DNA from: Cephalothrix spiralis
Lineage: Eukaryota; Nemertea; Palaeonemertea; Archinemertea; Cephalotrichidae
Direction of reading: 5' to 3'
DNA length: 10,010 bases
Assembly (NCBI GenBank): GCA_032353305.1
Contig: JAUCNG010424909.1
Coordinates: 1 to 10,010 of the forward strand
Shown: positions 8,290 to 10,010 of the stretch, piece after piece
How the letters are laid out: the number at the start of each line of letters is the position of its first letter
Numbering within the stretch: the first letter of the stretch is position 1
Notes under the pieces: model-generated
Told to the model about the DNA's origin: nothing
Databases searched by the model: none
Seen by the model: only the letters and a program-made list of their open reading frames with translations
Made by a program: the position numbers and the translations under genes

Positions 8290-8365
8290 AGTTATGAGCG
8301 ATCAAATAATCCGCAAAATTGTAAACGGGGATACAATATTTGCGGATTTTTGATCGCTCATAACT
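8290..8365. repeat. Central hairpin of the fold-back element
   Basis: AGTTATGAGCGATCAAA and ATCCGCAAA (8290-8317) pair with 8338-8365, and ATTGTA (8318-8323) with TACAAT (8332-8337), leaving an 8-base loop. A small internal bulge is the only irregularity. This is the apex of the larger fold-back at 7398-8468. Confidence 0.85.
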
Positions 8366-8809
8366 AGGAATACCAATATTTTATCTTCTTCTATCTCTAT
8401 AAGAAAAGCCCTTACTAAAAAATGACAATTTTTTGAGACGCCGCTAACAAATGGTATCCGCTTCGCTTTATTTGGGCTATGTTAATGAATCTTGATGTAA
8501 ATAGGGGTTTTCGACGTCAGCGAATCGAATGGCGCACACAGTTTTATGATAAGGTTATCGCAAATATGAGATATGGCACTATAGTAGGCTACCATGTGGG
8601 CGCCGCCAATTTAAATCAACGGTAGCAACCTCTTAATATTTTTCTTCTTAAATTATTTTTTTCCTCATCAAATGCCATAACTCGATTAAGCTTTTCCAAA
8701 AATCGTAAAATAAGGACCACTCTACCCTTTATCCTCAAACATTCTATCATGGTCAGCATTTTCTGATATGTTGTTATTAATTTTCGAAATCTGCGCATTC
8801 GCAGCTCAG

Positions 8810-8930
8810 TTTTCGCTCTGCACATGCGCTGATGTAGGTCATTTGGGCCCCAACCACTTCGGCTCCAGTACAATTTTTGGCCCCAATGCTTCTTCGGCCT
8901 AGTAAACTTTCGGCCACATATGATCGTATC
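8810..8930 (-). repeat. Degenerate GGCC-containing short tandem repeat
   Basis: Read on the - strand, GGCCGAAAG, GGCCGAAGAAG, GGGGCCAAAA, GAGCCGAAG and GGGGCCCAAA follow each other every 12-22 bases (about 8845-8916). A near-palindrome CTGCGCATTCGCAG (about 8791-8804) lies just outside. The pattern explains the otherwise long 110-codon reverse ORF here. Confidence 0.45.
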
Positions 8931-9023
8931 AATACTTATAAAAAGCAAAGTATTATCTGAGACAGCAACACAAATTGATGCCGACGATGTTGATCTACAT
9001 TAGATTGACGCAAAAGGCTACTA

Positions 9024-9104
9024 AAATGTCAAAAATTAACAAAATAATAATAAATTAATTGTTTGTGTATTTTTGACATTTATGATAATGAGTTTGTTAA
9101 TTTT
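9024..9104. repeat. Two overlapping inverted repeats, kinase 3' flank
   Basis: AAATGTCAAAAAT (9024-9036) pairs with ATTTTTGACATTT (9069-9081), 13 of 13. AAAATTAACAAA (9032-9043) pairs with TTTGTTAATTTT (9093-9104), 12 of 12. The pairs overlap, so only one stem could fully form at a time. The sequence is AT-rich, so part of this could be chance. Confidence 0.6.
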
Positions 9105-9152
9105 GAAGACAATTGCGGAGATTAAAAAAGACAACCTAAAGATGCAAAAAAG

Positions 9153-9158
9153 TTTAAT
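9153..9158 (-). promoter_or_regulatory. Candidate poly(A) signal ATTAAA for the kinase gene
   Basis: TTTAAT on the + strand reads ATTAAA on the kinase strand, about 76 bases after its stop codon. ATTAAA is the commonest variant of AATAAA. No AATAAA was found between the stop and about 8950. AT-rich sequence makes chance matches easy. Confidence 0.3.
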
Positions 9159-9233
9159 TGCTGTTTAAACACAAATAGGAAACAGCGACCATAATAGTTT
9201 ATCAAACATCCAAATTAGCTGGTACATTGTACA

Positions 9234-9939
9234 TTAGTATGATTCATCTAGATGAAGATTGTTGGCCTGAAACTGCTCGAGAACTTTTTCGAACATTTCC
9301 TTTGCTCTCTCTGCCGTTAAACGTTCATTGTAATCATACTCCAGACATCCATTAACGATCAAGTCTATCTCTTTAGCAATGTCGGAATTTATTGGACCAA
9401 TTTCTGGTTTCAATCTACTTTTCAGCATGTGCAATCTTTCTTCCCTATCTCTAGCTTTGTCGAAAGGTTCTAACTTGTAAAAAACTTGGCCTCTGTACAT
9501 TTCTGTGAGTGATAGTGCCACGGCAAATACGTCAGATGCTGGTGAATACCTTCTTGGTACTTCTAGTACTTCTGGTGCTGAATATATCCAAGTACCTTTA
9601 AATCTATTAGTTTCTTCTTTCCCACTTTCTATGAGATCGGCCAATCCAAAGTCACAAATCTTAGCTTCGTTATCAAAGCTAAGAAGAATATTTTTCAGCT
9701 TGATATCTTTATGGACATATGATTTGGAATGAATGTATGTCATACCACTGAGAATTTGAATAGCATGATTAAGAAATACTTGTACCCTCTTTTTGAAATC
9801 AGTTGATTGAGCTGGTGGATTACAGTTATTAATATGTCCATTATCAACATAATATTTCTTAAAGTCCTCACAACATAATTCTGTAACTAGAAATATCATT
9901 GTTTTTCCTAATTCCATGTCATATTTTAACTTATCACGG
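9234..9939 (-). CDS. Protein kinase, last coding exon (C-lobe), 5' partial
   Basis: Serine/threonine-type kinase C-terminal half. Numbered from the Met at 9917: beta-5/hinge MIFLVTELC (7-15); catalytic loop HKDIKLKN (69-76) with catalytic Asp71, Lys73 and Asn76; DFG (89-91); APE (114-116); alpha-F Asp129; and Arg199 of the final helix. HKD replaces the usual HRD, while the Lys in DIKLKN is the Ser/Thr-kinase form. Translation ends in SY-TAA at 9234. The glycine loop, VAIK lysine and alpha-C Glu are absent, so exons upstream (beyond 10010) are expected. The frame stays open before the Met back to a likely acceptor CCGTCAG at 9940, with a TGACTAAAA branch-point-like motif before it; an in-frame stop lies just past that. 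Exon start 9939 is therefore my choice over a 227-codon ORF beginning at 9917. The subfamily is unclear; a TKL-like kinase is possible. A truncated retrocopy is the alternative. Confidence 0.75.
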
Positions 9940-10010
9940 CTGACGGATAGGCGGTTTTAGTCACACTTGGGTGCCGAGAGAAACCGTTTGCGGGAACTTG
10001 CCCTCTGATG
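9940..10010 (-). other. Probable kinase intron 3' end up to the window edge
   Basis: On the - strand this runs into GTGACTAAAACC and ends CTATCCGTCAG, a workable branch point and acceptor, though the pyrimidine tract is weak. No kinase N-lobe sequence (glycine loop or VAIK) is seen in any frame of these 71 bases. Confidence 0.45.

Larger units (their letters stand above)
7398..8468. mobile_element. Fold-back element, left arm interrupted by a second transposon
   Basis: The left outer arm (about 7398-7475) matches the reverse complement of 8392-8468: GATACCATTT, GGCGTCTCAAA, TTTTTTAGT and ATAGAG blocks lie in the same order. The inner arms are 8232-8323 and 8332-8377, joined through TATTGGTATT and AGTTATGAGCGATCAAA. 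Removing the inserted MITE and one TA leaves an inverted-repeat element of about 330 bases. The left inner arm has roughly 40 extra bases (about 8243-8289) that the right arm lacks. Outer boundaries are approximate; 7412-8458 is well supported. No ORF and no clear target duplication were found. Confidence 0.72.
7384..9233 (+). other. Non-coding stretch after exon 9 (inferred WRAP53 intron 9), transposon-rich
   Basis: It begins with the donor gtaatg. 7398-8468 is a fold-back element interrupted by a pogo-like MITE. 8469-8615 is unremarkable. 8810-8930 has a degenerate GGCC-rich repeat on the - strand. 8960-9233 is AT-rich 3' flank of the kinase with overlapping inverted repeats. No WRAP53-like exon was found on the + strand, and the 110-codon reverse ORF at 8616-8948 is not credible as a gene. 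Confidence 0.65.

Noticed and set aside
8616-8948. 110-codon reverse-strand ORF as a gene
   Set aside because: Its frame is kept open by a GGCC-rich degenerate repeat; no recognised domain, low-complexity basic composition and no promoter or splice context.
7384-9233. Search for the final WRAP53 exon on the + strand
   Set aside because: No frame shows the expected G-x-x-x-x-S-G ... V-x-x-W-D blade after an acceptor in the right phase; the interval is transposon and AT-rich sequence.
9505-9732. 75-codon + strand ORF opposite the kinase
   Set aside because: A shadow of the kinase frame; the minus-strand reading has clear catalytic motifs.

Overview
This is a piece of an intron-rich, AT-rich animal genome, most likely from an invertebrate. 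Coding exons of about 90-140 bp alternate with introns of 350-1,340 bp. Every splice junction I placed is GT-AG, and the joined reading frame gives a recognisable animal protein. There are no bacterial features such as Shine-Dalgarno sites, operons or CRISPR arrays. I cannot name the phylum.

Bases 1-7383 (+ strand) hold nine coding exons of one gene. The first is open to the left edge of the window and the gene continues past the last. Joined, they encode 517 residues of a WD40 protein that I identify as WRAP53/TCAB1 (WDR79). This Cajal-body protein binds CAB-box scaRNAs and telomerase RNA. The order is a long, polar, Ser-Pro-rich N-terminal tail (exon 1) and then about five WD blades (exons 2-9). 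The last blade and the C-terminus are not found anywhere in the window.

Bases 9234-9939 (- strand) hold the last exon of a protein kinase gene: hinge, catalytic loop (HKD in place of HRD), DFG, APE and the rest of the C-lobe. Its N-lobe exons must lie to the right of the window. Since WRAP53 has not ended by 9.2 kb, the kinase exon seems to lie antisense inside WRAP53 intron 9, unless WRAP53 is truncated here.

The introns carry several unrelated short inverted-repeat elements. Intron 1 has a 232-bp MITE (744-975). Intron 5 has a nearly perfect hairpin with 60-base arms (4014-4150). Intron 8 has a hAT-like end made of repeated TCCTGGAA motifs (about 6590-7020). Intron 9 has a fold-back element (about 7398-8468) interrupted by a pogo/Tc1-mariner-like MITE (7491-8229); the other arm of the fold-back still shows the unoccupied TA target. 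I see no clearly new biological system. The most informative structures are the nested transposons, the long intronic hairpin and the probable antisense nested kinase.
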